From positions 32,110-96,109 of the forward strand of contig CALJDU010000040.1 of the NCBI GenBank assembly GCA_938024995.1: 64,000 bases of DNA, given 5' to 3'. The notes beneath the pieces were generated by a model. The model saw only the letters and a program-made list of their open reading frames with translations, had not been told where the DNA came from and ran no database searches. This stretch comes from an uncultured bacterium (GTDB lineage Bacteria > Myxococcota_A > Polyangia > Polyangiales > Houyiibacteriaceae). A program made the translations under genes and the position numbers. Of this stretch, positions 31,574 through 40,800 are shown piece by piece (position 1 is the first letter of the stretch; every line of letters starts with the position of its first letter).

Positions 31574-34321
31574 ATGCACCGCGCTTTCCTGTTTCTCTTG
31601 ATCGCGCTTTTCGCGACCGAGGCGAAAGCGCAGCCACCTGCAGAGGCTCCCACAACGGAGCCCACCGCCGACGACGAGGGTGATCCCGACGCTCCCGATG
31701 CTCCTGATGCTCCGGCCGCTGCCGACGAGGACGAAGCTCCGCAGGAGGGGGAATCCAGCGAATCGGAAGCCCACGAATCGACGGGAGACGAAACCCCCGC
31801 CGAGTCAACCGTCGAGCTCGTGCCGCCGCAGGTCGTCACGTCACCCCCTCCCCCCTATCCCCAGGAACGGCTCCGCGAGGGACTGCATCCAGAAGTCGTG
31901 CTCCTCGTGACCATCGCGGTCGACGGACAAGCCACTGACATCGTCGTCGACCATGGTGCTGATCCGGAGTTCGACGCGATCGCCGTCGCCACCGTTCGCG
32001 ACCACTGGACGTTCTCTCCCGCCCGCCGCGGAGACGAACCCATCGTCGCGCGTGTGCGCGTCGCGGTGCACTTCGACCTCCCTACGTTTGAGCCCGCCGC
32101 CGTCGGCGCGACCCAGCCCGAAGACCGAACCGCGCCTGATCATCGTGGCGAGGAAGCACACGTTGCGCGTACTGGCCCCGACGTCGCTGATCCTGGCGCG
32201 GACGCTCAACCCGCGGACGGCGCCGACGAGCTCGGCGAAGGTCTCGATCAGGAGTTCACCGCGGAGGCCGAGGTCGAGCTCGATCACCTGCGCGATCGGT
32301 CCCGTGGCGCCAGCGACCTTCACGTGCGCCGTGACGTCCTCGAAGCCGCGCCTCACGAAGAGGGCGCCGACCTTCTGCGCACAGTCCCCGGCCTCCTCAT
32401 CCAACGCGCCGAAGGGGACGCGGTCGCGCACCGCATTTCGCTTCGCGGCTTTGACGCCGAGCACGGACAAGACCTCGAGATCCGCGTCGGTGGACTCCCG
32501 GTCAACCTCCCCTCACACATCCACGGACAAGGTTACGCGGATCTCGGCTTCCTCATCCCGGAGGTCGTACGCGAGGTTCGGGTCATCGAGGGCATCGGCG
32601 ATCCCCACCAAGGGGACTTCGCCGTGGCCGGCTCGGTCGACCTGGCGTTGGGCGTGGAAGATCGCGGGATCCGCGCAAAGACCACGCTCGGATCGTTTCG
32701 AAGCTTCCGGCAGCTCGCGCTTTGGGCCCCCAAGAGCGAACGAGCCGACACCTTCGCGGCGATCGAGCTTCACCGCACGCGCGGGTTTGGACAGAACCGC
32801 TCGGCGCTCGGCGGCAGCGCGATCATGCAGTACGGGTTCGGTCACCGTGGCTGGCGCTTTCGATTGACCGGGATCGGGCGCGCGACGCGTGCCCAGCTCG
32901 CTGGGGTGGTTCGGCAGGACGACATCGACGCGGGCCGCGTTGGGTTCTATGACAGCTACCCCGACGCGACGACGCAGAGCCAGAACGCCTTGAACCTGCG
33001 GATGATGTTTGGGTTCCAGGCGGTCCGTCGGTACGCGGAGGGCGCCAACGCCGAGCTCGGCTTCTTCCTCTCGTTTGACGATTTTCGTCTCCAAGAGAAC
33101 TTCACCGGGTACCTCCAACGCTCGCGCTTCAACCCCGACTGGGTCGGTCGTGGAGACCTCATCGAGCAGACCAACCGCACCACCACGTTCGGCTTCAACG
33201 CGCGCTACCGTTCTTCCGAGACCGGCCTCGGGGAGCATCTCAAGGTCCAGTACGAACTCGGACTGCAGAGCCGTCTCGACCTGATCGACCAAGCGCAGAA
33301 CTTGCTCGCCGCGCCGTCCGGAGAAACATGGGACGAGCGGATCGATGCGAGCGTCCGCGGAGTCGATCTCGGGCTCTTCGCGGACGTCACGCTCGATATC
33401 GCGTCTCGCGCCGTCCTTCGGGTCGGGGTCCGATCCGACGCGCTCTTCTATGATGTCGACGATCGCCTGGGTCGACGGATCCCCGACTTCCGCGCCGATT
33501 CCCACATCATCGGCTTCCGTCGAAGCGCGTTCGGTTTGGTCGCGGGGCCGCGCACGAGCCTCATCGTCAAGCTCGGCAGAGGCGTCTCGCTCCTGACCTC
33601 GTACGGCGAGGGATACCGGTCGCCCCAAGCGCGGACACTGGCCGACGGTGAGACCGCGCCCTTCACGAAGGTGCGCTCCGCCGACCTCGGCGTCCGCTTG
33701 GAGCGCGACTGGATCGACCTGCGCATCGCCGGCTACTTCACCCGTCTCTCGGACGATCTCGCGTTCGAAGCGCGGGAGGCGCGACTGGAACGGGTCGGCG
33801 CGTCACGCCGTCTCGGGGCCACCCTGCACCTCACCGTGAGACCGACCGACTGGTTGGTCGCGTCGGGCAGCGTGACCTACGTTGACGCGGAGCTGCTCGA
33901 GCCGCCCCCCCCGAGCGCCGAAGATCCCTCGCCCCCATTCACCGCCGGCCAGAACCTTCCGTTCGTTCCGCCGTGGGTGCTGCGGCTCGATGTCGGCGCG
34001 AAGCACACGCTCGCGAAGCTCGGGAGCTTTGACCTCGACGGCCGCGCTGGCTTTGGGCTCACCCACATCGCGCCCCGTCCGCTCCCGTTCGGCGGCGAAG
34101 CGGAGCCGTTCACGACCGTAGACCTCAACGTCGGCCTCAAGTGGGGGCACCTCGGCTTGGGGCTCGCGCTCTTCAATCTCTTCGACGCGCAGTACGCCGC
34201 CGCCGCGTTCAACATCCCGTCGCACTTCCGACGGGGTACGCCGCGATCGCGCCTGCCGTCGCGCCTCATCTCCGCCGGACGACCGCGAACCGCGATGTTC
34301 ACACTGGAGATCACGTTATGA
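31574..34321 (+). CDS. TonB-dependent receptor with an N-terminal TonB C-terminal domain
   Basis: 915 residues. Signal peptide (1-19), acidic Asp/Ala/Pro/Glu-rich linker (about 20-80), then a TonB C-terminal-type domain (about 85-175: SPPPPYPQERL, VLLVTIAVDGQATDIVV, WTFSPARRGDEPI). It is followed by a plug (about 245-370: VLEAAPHEEGADLLRTVPGLLIQR, RGFDAEHGQDLEIRVGGLPV) and a barrel of about 540 residues. The segment LPSHIHGQGYADLGFLIPEV has a His-x-His pair near the plug. It transports a ligand across the outer membrane using proton-motive force. Carrying its own TonB-like module is unusual. Its ATGA overlap with the next lipoprotein gene and the upstream operator suggest metal or chelate uptake; the ligand is unknown. 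Confidence 0.85.
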   Translation: MHRAFLFLLIALFATEAKAQPPAEAPTTEPTADDEGDPDAPDAPDAPAAADEDEAPQEGESSESEAHESTGDETPAESTVELVPPQVVTSPPPPYPQERLREGLHPEVVLLVTIAVDGQATDIVVDHGADPEFDAIAVATVRDHWTFSPARRGDEPIVARVRVAVHFDLPTFEPAAVGATQPEDRTAPDHRGEEAHVARTGPDVADPGADAQPADGADELGEGLDQEFTAEAEVELDHLRDRSRGASDLHVRRDVLEAAPHEEGADLLRTVPGLLIQRAEGDAVAHRISLRGFDAEHGQDLEIRVGGLPVNLPSHIHGQGYADLGFLIPEVVREVRVIEGIGDPHQGDFAVAGSVDLALGVEDRGIRAKTTLGSFRSFRQLALWAPKSERADTFAAIELHRTRGFGQNRSALGGSAIMQYGFGHRGWRFRLTGIGRATRAQLAGVVRQDDIDAGRVGFYDSYPDATTQSQNALNLRMMFGFQAVRRYAEGANAELGFFLSFDDFRLQENFTGYLQRSRFNPDWVGRGDLIEQTNRTTTFGFNARYRSSETGLGEHLKVQYELGLQSRLDLIDQAQNLLAAPSGETWDERIDASVRGVDLGLFADVTLDIASRAVLRVGVRSDALFYDVDDRLGRRIPDFRADSHIIGFRRSAFGLVAGPRTSLIVKLGRGVSLLTSYGEGYRSPQARTLADGETAPFTKVRSADLGVRLERDWIDLRIAGYFTRLSDDLAFEAREARLERVGASRRLGATLHLTVRPTDWLVASGSVTYVDAELLEPPPPSAEDPSPPFTAGQNLPFVPPWVLRLDVGAKHTLAKLGSFDLDGRAGFGLTHIAPRPLPFGGEAEPFTTVDLNVGLKWGHLGLGLALFNLFDAQYAAAAFNIPSHFRRGTPRSRLPSRLISAGRPRTAMFTLEITL

Positions 34322-34974
34322 ACACGCGCCTCGTGTTCGCCTTGCTCACGTTGCTCAGCGCGTGCGTCGATCCCGGCACCGTCGCGGTGCAAGGTGAGGT
34401 TGAGGTCGTGGGGAGCGGTAACGCGACGTTTACCGCGCGTGATGGCGTAGACGTCACGCTGACTCGAGCCGAGCTCGCGTTTGGTCCGCTCTATCTCTGC
34501 CCCGGAAACGTGGCCGGGGATCTGTGCGAAACGGCTCGCGGCGAGATGCTCGAGGTCGTCGTGATCGACCTGCTCAACACGACCCCCGCGCGCGCCGCGA
34601 CCTTCGACGCGGTCGACGCCACGACCCGCTCTGCGATGTGGGACTACGGGACGAGCTTCTGGTTGCCGGACGCCGCACCGACGGAGACCCAGCCGACGCT
34701 CGTGATCGAAGGCGTCGCGATGACGCCGAGCGGTGAACGCGCGTTCGAGGAGACGATCCAAATCGCGCCGCAGCGCGCCGGGATTCACCTGGTGCGCGCG
34801 AGCACGCTCTTCGAGCACGAAATCCGAAACGGCGATGTGCTGCAGGTCTCTGCAGACGCCGAGAACATTCTCGATGGCGCCAACTTCGCGACGCCATTTG
34901 TGGAACGCGATGTCACCGCGATCCGAAACGCGCTGACGACGTCCGCGCGCCCCACTCTCCTTTTCAACCCTTAG
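34318..34974 (+). CDS. Lipoprotein downstream of the TonB receptor
   Basis: 218 residues with lipobox SAC near residue 16 (LLTLLSACVDPG), then a beta-rich extracytoplasmic domain (VTLTRAELAFGPLYLCPG, TLVIEGVAMTPSGERAFEET, DGANFATPFVERDV). It contains two further cysteines (CPGNVAGDLC). Coupled to the receptor by an ATGA overlap. It may be a surface-exposed or periplasmic ligand-binding partner of the receptor; no named family is recognised. Confidence 0.68.
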   Translation: MNTRLVFALLTLLSACVDPGTVAVQGEVEVVGSGNATFTARDGVDVTLTRAELAFGPLYLCPGNVAGDLCETARGEMLEVVVIDLLNTTPARAATFDAVDATTRSAMWDYGTSFWLPDAAPTETQPTLVIEGVAMTPSGERAFEETIQIAPQRAGIHLVRASTLFEHEIRNGDVLQVSADAENILDGANFATPFVERDVTAIRNALTTSARPTLLFNP

Positions 34975-34982
34975 AAAGTTCC

Positions 34983-35927
34983 ATGACTTCCACCTTCAGG
35001 AAACGCAGCCTCCTCTCACTCTTTTCCCTCGTCGCGCTTATCGGCTGTGGCGACGATGACGCCACCACCGCGACCCTCTCGCTGAACATCGGCGCGGAGG
35101 ACACCATCACCGAAGGGCTCGGCACCTCAGGCGACGAAGCGATCACCGATGGCTGGACCGTCACGTTCGACAAGTACATCGTCGCGCTCGGCGACGTGCG
35201 GATCGAAGACGCGGTCAGCGGCGAGGCCACCAACATCAGCGGCGCCTACGCCGTCGACCTCGTTCAGGTTCCGGCCGCTGGCTTCGAGCTCTTCTCGGTC
35301 GACGCTCCCGTCGGTCGGTACGAGGTGTTCTACTCCCAGCTCACCATGAGTGACACCCAGCGCGATGAGAGCGTCAGCGACGCGGACTTCGCCGCCGCGG
35401 CCGCTTGCTCGTACTGGGTCGAGGGCACGATGGAGAAGGCCGATGGCCGCACCTGCCCGCCCCGCGCCGACGACATCCCGGACGGCGCGATGGTCGACGC
35501 GGACGGCTGCTACGCGAACCCTTCTGTCTCCTTCGCTTTCTGCTTGGACGCCACGGTGGAGTACGGGCCGTGCGAGCTTGAGGAAGTCTCGGGCGTCGCG
35601 CTCACGGAAGGTGGGAGCGCCGCCGAGCTCACGATCCATGGCGACCACCTCTACTTCAACGGCTTCCCCGAAGGCGAAGAAGGTGGCGTGATGCGTCTCG
35701 CGCAGTGGATGGCCGACTGCGACCTCAACCTCGACGGCACGGTAACGGAGCAGGAGCTCGCCTCGATCGGGATCGACGACCTCGCGGAGATCGACGCGCG
35801 CTTCGAGCTCGGCGGCGCCCCGACCATCGACGAGCCGCTGGATGACATGTGGGCCTACCTTCGCGTCCAGGCGATCACGCAGGGTCACTTCAACGGCGAA
35901 GGCGAGTGCCCGCCCAACGCGCGCTGA
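34983..35927 (+). CDS. Lipoprotein with Cys-rich region and an EF-hand-like loop
   Basis: 314 residues, lipobox IGC near residue 22. The domain begins with TVTFDKYIVALGDVRIED, similar in style to the preceding lipoprotein (VTLTRAELAFGPLYL), so the two may share a fold. About six cysteines lie in the middle, and DCDLNLDGTVTEQEL (about residues 242-256) matches an EF-hand calcium-type loop. It lies 8 bp after the previous gene and is followed by a terminator, so it is the last gene of the receptor operon. Probable ligand- or metal-binding partner; the role is inferred from context. Confidence 0.65.
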   Translation: MTSTFRKRSLLSLFSLVALIGCGDDDATTATLSLNIGAEDTITEGLGTSGDEAITDGWTVTFDKYIVALGDVRIEDAVSGEATNISGAYAVDLVQVPAAGFELFSVDAPVGRYEVFYSQLTMSDTQRDESVSDADFAAAAACSYWVEGTMEKADGRTCPPRADDIPDGAMVDADGCYANPSVSFAFCLDATVEYGPCELEEVSGVALTEGGSAAELTIHGDHLYFNGFPEGEEGGVMRLAQWMADCDLNLDGTVTEQELASIGIDDLAEIDARFELGGAPTIDEPLDDMWAYLRVQAITQGHFNGEGECPPNAR

Positions 35928-35948
35928 CACCGAACCGACCGTATCGAG

Positions 35949-35982
35949 AAGAGGCTGGCCTTCAGGTCAGCCTCTTTTCGTT
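35949..35982 (+). terminator. Terminator of the TonB-receptor operon
   Basis: Stem AAGAGGCTG/CAGCCTCTT, extended inward by a G-U pair and CCT/AGG, followed by TTTCG. It lies 22 nt after the lipoprotein stop. It separates the receptor operon from the microprotein promoter. Confidence 0.8.
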
Positions 35983-36045
35983 GGGTCTCTGTCTGACGCC
36001 GCTTGGTCCGCCGGACACAACGCAGGAAAATGGCCTTCCGGGCGC

Positions 36046-36074
36046 TTGACGATATTGAAAATCGTTTTCAATAT
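36046..36074 (+). promoter_or_regulatory. Fur-type operator within a consensus-spaced promoter
   Basis: -35 TTGACG (36046-36051), a 17-bp spacer, then -10 CAATAT (36069-36074). A perfect palindrome with arms ATATTGAAAA (36052-36061) and TTTTCAATAT (36065-36074) and a TCG centre fills the spacer and -10, so a bound repressor would block RNA polymerase. The arms match the TGAAAA...TTTTCA variant of Fur-family boxes. Transcription would start about 6 nt after the -10, at the GTG 36081. Confidence 0.72.
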
Positions 36075-36080
36075 GAAGAC

Positions 36081-36194
36081 GTGCACCTCGTCGTTCTCAG
36101 CCGCGGACCCTCTTCGAAGAAAAAGAAGAAGAAGTGCTGCGGGAAGCCGAAGCACAAGCGCTGCAAGAAGTGCCCGAAGCGCAAGAAGGACTGA
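36081..36194 (+). CDS. 37-residue Lys/Cys-rich microprotein, probable metal-regulated
   Basis: Short N-terminal hydrophobic stretch (VHLVVL), then six consecutive lysines, Cys19-Cys20, and Cys28-x-x-Cys31 in a Lys/Arg/His-rich tail ending KRKKD. The CC and CxxC pairs could coordinate a metal. GTG 36081 lies exactly 6 nt after the -10 of a promoter covered by a Fur-type palindrome, matching the leaderless pattern of this genome. An in-frame ATG at 36030 lies upstream of that promoter and would read through the operator, so it is less likely. The overlapping frame from ATG 36073 is Arg/Ser-rich and looks spurious. I know no named family. Confidence 0.6.
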   Translation: MHLVVLSRGPSSKKKKKKCCGKPKHKRCKKCPKRKKD

Positions 36195-36230
36195 GTCGCG
36201 ACGCGTTGCCGACCGCGCGGCCCGTTTGCC

Positions 36231-36794
36231 CTAGCAGCGAAGCGCGAACTCAAGAAAGCGCACCAGCATCTCGGCCAAGCGCTCCTTCGTCTCTTCGTCT
36301 GTTAGCTCGAGCGCGTCGTTGAACTTGCTCTTCGCCAAGCCGCACAAGAACTCTGGGTACGGGAAGACGTAGGAGCACATCCCAAGAAGGTTCTGCTTGA
36401 GCTGCGCTTGCGCTCGCGGACCGCCGAGCGGGCTGCTGGCCGCGCTCACGATCATCGTCGGCTTGTACGCGAAGGGCGACGCGTAGGGCGGGCCGCTCCC
36501 CCAGTCGATCGCGTTCTTGAGCACGCCCGGGATCCCGTAGTTGAACTCCGGTGCCGAGAAGAGGAAGGCGTCCGCCGTGAGGAGCTCGTCTCGAAACGCG
36601 ACCACCTGCGGAGGCTCCACGCCGTCAACGATGAGGTCGCCGTCGTAGTGCGGGAGCCCGCCGATCGGGACCGGATCGGTAATGGTCATGCCCGCGGGGG
36701 CGAGCGCTTGGGCGGCTAGGCAGAGCGCGCGGTTGTATGAGCCGCGACGGAGGCTTCCGGAGATCGCGACCACGTGAAGGTTCTTGGACGTCAC
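36231..36794 (-). CDS. NADPH-dependent FMN reductase-like protein
   Basis: 187 residues with flavodoxin-like features: the phosphate loop GSLRRGSYNRAL (residues about 13-24), FSAPEFNYGIPGVLKNAIDW for isoalloxazine contact, and SAASSPLGGPRAQAQL. The family (ChrR/YieF/ArsH type) reduces FMN, quinones or metals such as chromate using NADPH. The start codon is a GTG that overlaps the upstream gene's TGA (GTGA). It is the last gene of the group beginning at 41940. The substrate is not determined. Confidence 0.88.
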   Translation of the reverse strand: MTSKNLHVVAISGSLRRGSYNRALCLAAQALAPAGMTITDPVPIGGLPHYDGDLIVDGVEPPQVVAFRDELLTADAFLFSAPEFNYGIPGVLKNAIDWGSGPPYASPFAYKPTMIVSAASSPLGGPRAQAQLKQNLLGMCSYVFPYPEFLCGLAKSKFNDALELTDEETKERLAEMLVRFLEFALRC

Positions 36795-37840
36795 GTGATC
36801 AGCTTATCAGCAACGACCGCCTCCAGTGCAGCGCGCTGCGCGACGACCTGCTTCGCGAGCGAGAGCTGTACTCGCGCGCGAAGAAGATTGTGAGCCCGCG
36901 CGGAGCCGAAGCGTTCCCGGTTCCAACCAAAGTACGACTCTCGATACGCGTCCGCGCAGAAGCGCGCGGCGAGCTCCGTCGTGATGGTGAGGAACCCGAG
37001 CACGATCGTTTCGCGCTCGGCGAGGCTCACCCGCGCGTGCTCGCCATATCCCGACATCGCGGCCGTGAACCGCTCCAAATCGAGATGGGCTTCACCTTGG
37101 TCTTCTCCCAGCGCGTTGCACCACGAGCGAAGCGCGTCCCCGAGCTCCACCGCGAGGGACCCACGCGACATCGTGTCGAGATCGAGAACCGCGACCGCCT
37201 CCCCCTCGCGCAGCATGATGTTGGTGAGCTTCAGGTCCCCGTGTATGACGCGCGGCGGGGTGATCGACTGGAGGTCCGCGAGGCCCTCCCCAGCGCGCCG
37301 GATCTCGTCCGCGACGCGGTGGACTTCACTCAGCGACGGCTCGTCTTCTTCGCTCTGTCGCCAACCTCCGTCTCGCGTCTCCTGCAGGTACCGGAGGTGC
37401 TTCGGCGTGTCGTGCGCCCCTCCCCGGACGAAACGAAACTCGTGCGGAAGGTCCGCCAGCGCGCTGTGAAAGCGGGCGACCAGCTGACCACAAGAGCGAA
37501 GCGTCGCGGCGCCCGCCGAGCGCGCGACGTGACCCGGGACGAACGTAAAGAGACGCCAGCACGCGCCGTCCTCAGCGATGGTCGAGAGCTCCCCGTCGCG
37601 CGAGCGAACCAGGCGCGGCGTCTCGAGCCCCTTCTCTTCCAGGTGCCGCGTCACCGCCTCGATGTCCTCGTGCACCTCACGACCGAACATCGGGTTCACG
37701 CGCTGGAGCACGAAGTCGCTCGCCGGGCCCTTAACGAGAAACGTCTGGTTGATCAGTCCGACGTCGATGACCGACACCACCGCGTCATCCGCCCACGGCA
37801 CAAACGCCGCGAGGCGGTCCGAAGGGGAACGCTCAGTCAC
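36791..37840 (-). CDS. Aminoglycoside-phosphotransferase-like kinase
   Basis: 349 residues with the APH/choline-kinase fold: an N-terminal lobe (INQTFLVKGPASDFVLQRVNP), the catalytic loop VIHGDLKLTNIML (Asp and Asn, residues about 214-226), and the metal-binding VLDLDTM. It is related to phosphotransferases acting on small molecules such as homoserine, choline or hydroxyls; drug resistance should not be assumed. GTG 37840 overlaps the stop of the long TSP3 gene (GTGA), and its own stop overlaps the FMN reductase start in the same way. It is unusual for a surface protein to be coupled to a kinase and a reductase. Confidence 0.85.
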   Translation of the reverse strand: MTERSPSDRLAAFVPWADDAVVSVIDVGLINQTFLVKGPASDFVLQRVNPMFGREVHEDIEAVTRHLEEKGLETPRLVRSRDGELSTIAEDGACWRLFTFVPGHVARSAGAATLRSCGQLVARFHSALADLPHEFRFVRGGAHDTPKHLRYLQETRDGGWRQSEEDEPSLSEVHRVADEIRRAGEGLADLQSITPPRVIHGDLKLTNIMLREGEAVAVLDLDTMSRGSLAVELGDALRSWCNALGEDQGEAHLDLERFTAAMSGYGEHARVSLAERETIVLGFLTITTELAARFCADAYRESYFGWNRERFGSARAHNLLRARVQLSLAKQVVAQRAALEAVVADKLIT

Positions 37841-40800
37841 GCGCGTCGACGTACGAGGACCGCGCCGATGAGCAAGAGCCCCACCCACGTGAACGGGCCA
37901 CCGCGCGATGACGTCGCGCACAACGCGCCCCCGCGGAAGGGCGCCTCGTCCCACTCCAGGTAGTCCGGGACGCCGCTCTCGTCGGTGTCTCCACGGCCCT
38001 CGACTTCGTCGCTGAAGAGGTCGTTGTCGCTGTCGACGTCGAGCCAGTTCGGGGCGCCGTCGCGATCGAGGTCACGTCCAAAGCGCGCGCCGTCTTCGAG
38101 CTCGTCCGCCGTCATCAGCGTGTCGTTGTCGTCGTCAGGATCCAGGAGATCCGGGTCACCGTCGCCGTCTGTGTCGCGGCACGTTGACGGGTTCAAGACG
38201 TCTCCCGCGGGACACTCGTCCGCGTCGCGCAAGCCGTCGCCGTCCTGGTCCGTAGAGTCCTCCGCGAGGCGACAGAGCGTCGAGCAACCGTCGTCTTCGA
38301 TAAGGTTCCCGTCGTCGCACTCCTCCGACGGCACGGTCCCGCTCCGGCGTCCGTCGCCGCACACATCGAGGTGGTCGGGCACGTCGTCACCGTCTTCGTC
38401 CGGACAGCCCTCGACGAAGTCCGGGCACTCTTCGATGGTCGCGAACCCGTCGCCATCGTCGTCTGCGTCGAGGTAGTTCGGCGTTCCGTCATCGTCGGTG
38501 TCGTCGTCGCGCGGGTCACCGTCTCCGTCGACGCTCTCGTCGCGGGTCGGGATCCCGTCGTCGTCATCATCGCCGTCGCGGAGGTCCGGGCGTCCGTCCC
38601 CATCCGTGTCGACGCAGTCGACCAACCCCGGGCACTCGAAGACGTCCGGCAGACCATCGCGATCGGTGTCCTCGGGGGTCGAGTCGGCGTCGAGGTAGTC
38701 GGGCGTACGGTCACCGTCGCTGTCGGAACAGTTGGTCGGGTCCGCGCACTCGAAGATGGTCCCGACGCCGTCATCGTCGTCGTCGTCGTCGACGAGGTTC
38801 GCGAGCATGTCTTCGTCGTGGTCGGGAAGCGGCGGCGGGGCCCCGCCTTGATCAATGTCGAACTCGTCGTCGAGGCCGTCACCATCTGCGTCGACCCCGA
38901 TCCGGATCCGGTCAGGGATGCCGTCGGCGTCCGCGTCGTTCGCTTCGTTCGTGTCCAAGATCCGGTCGCCGTCACTGTCCTCGTCGACGACGTCCGGCTC
39001 TCCGTCCCCATCGGTATCGCGGCAAGGAAGCGTCCCGCACTCCACCGCGTCCGAAACCGTGTCGCCGTCCGAGTCGAGGTCGAGGTGATCGCGAACCATG
39101 TCCCCGTCGACGTCACATCGCGCCGGGTTTGGGCACTCGTCACGGGTCGGGATGCCATCGCCATCGTCGTCCGGGTCGAGATCATCAGTCGCGCCGTCAC
39201 CGTCTGTGTCTGGGCACGCCCCTGCCCCGCACTCCACCGTGTCGGGCAGACCGTCACCGTCGCTGTCGAGCGCGGCGGCGTCCGCGTCGAGGTAGTCTGG
39301 CGAACCATCCGCGTCCGCGTCCGCGCACCCCGCGCTCACGTCGGGGCACTCCAGCGCGGTGGCGATTCCGTCGTCGTCGTCGTCGATATCGATCAGGTCC
39401 GCGAGCCCATCTCCGTCAAAGTCGGGGACCCCCGCAGGAGAACCGTCGTAAACATCATCGCGCCCGTTGAGATCTTCGTCGCGCCCGCTCGGGAGCAGGT
39501 CGGCTCTGCCGTCCGCGTCGACATCGTGGCCCTCGATCGCGTCGACGATCCCGTCACCGTCGGAGTCGTCATCGAGCGGCCCAGGGCGATCGTCGGCGTC
39601 TTCGTCACAGCGCTCGGACCCACACTCGACGCCGTCGGTCACCCCGTCCCCATCGGAATCGATGTCGAGGTGGTTCGGGCGTCCGTCTTCATCGAAGTCC
39701 GCGACCGCGCTCATGATCGCGAAGGCGTCGTCCAAGCCGTCGCCATCGCTGTCCATTCGAGAAGGCGTCACGTCCGGGGACCCGTCCGCGTCGACATCGT
39801 ACGCCTCGACCAAGTCGGTAAATCCATCGCCGTCCGAGTCGACATCGAAGATGTTGGGGAGGCCGTCACCATCGACGTCAACGAGCGCGCTGATCGTTCC
39901 GCCGCTGTCCGGATCGAACGTATCGTCGACGCCGTCGCGGTCGCCATCTGACCCGCTCGGAGCGCGGTCTGCGCGGCCGTCCCGATCTTGGTCGTCAGAC
40001 TCGTCGGAATCCAGGAGGCCGTCTCCATCTGAGTCACGATCGAGGTGGTTGAGGAGTCCGTCGCCATCGCGATCCACCTCGATCGGGAAGCTGTCGCATC
40101 GGCCGTCATCGTCCGCGTCAGCGCATCGGAACGAGTCTGGGTCCGCGTAGTTCGGGATGCCGTCTGCGTCCGAGTCGAGCGTCACCGCGCCCCCGAGCTC
40201 ATCGCGGTCGGAGACGCCATCGTCGTCGTCGTCGTCATCGCTAAGGTCATCGATCCCGTCCCCATCGAGGTCACCCGCGACGCACGCCCCAGACATGCAG
40301 GCGCCCAGGCCAAAACAATCGCTGTCATCGCGGCAGCCGACACAGGCACCTCGAAGGCAGATCGGAGCTTCGGTATCACAGCCAGAGTCGGTCGCGCGCC
40401 CGACCTCGTCGTTGAAGCAGTCGACGCACAGGAACGTGGACGAGCACACGCCATCCGCACAGTCGCTCGAGGCGAGGCACTCAACGCACGCCATGGCGTC
40501 CGTGTCGCAGACGGGAGCGCTGGGGTCGCAGTCATCGCTTGAGGCGCACCCCGGGACACAGGAACCGCCCGCGTTGCAGATCTCGCCGCGGGTGCAGTCC
40601 GCGTTCACTTCGCATTCGACACAGAGCTCGTCGTCGCATACCGGCGCGGCGCCGGTGCAGCCGCTGTCGACCCCGCTGCCGTCGTCGACGCACGCGAGGC
40701 ACGCGCCCGCGCCATCGCAGACGTCGTCTCCGCAGGCCGTGCCCACCGTGAGCGGAGGATGCGCGCAGATCCCGCTGGAGCAGAGGTCGTTGGTGCACGG

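Noticed and set aside
36073..36234. Frame from ATG 36073 (MKTCTSS...)
   Set aside because: Arg/Ser-rich, lacks a plausible composition, and its start lies inside the -10/operator; the GTG 36081 frame fits the promoter spacing.
36791..37840. Antibiotic resistance gene
   Set aside because: The APH fold alone does not indicate drug inactivation; context is a surface protein and a reductase, and the family covers many metabolic kinases.
38371..39951. 526-codon open frame on the plus strand, antisense to the TSP3 protein
   Set aside because: It is a Val/Ile/Arg-rich mirror of the Asp/Gly repeats on the other strand, has no domain, and GC-rich repeats keep the frame open by chance.
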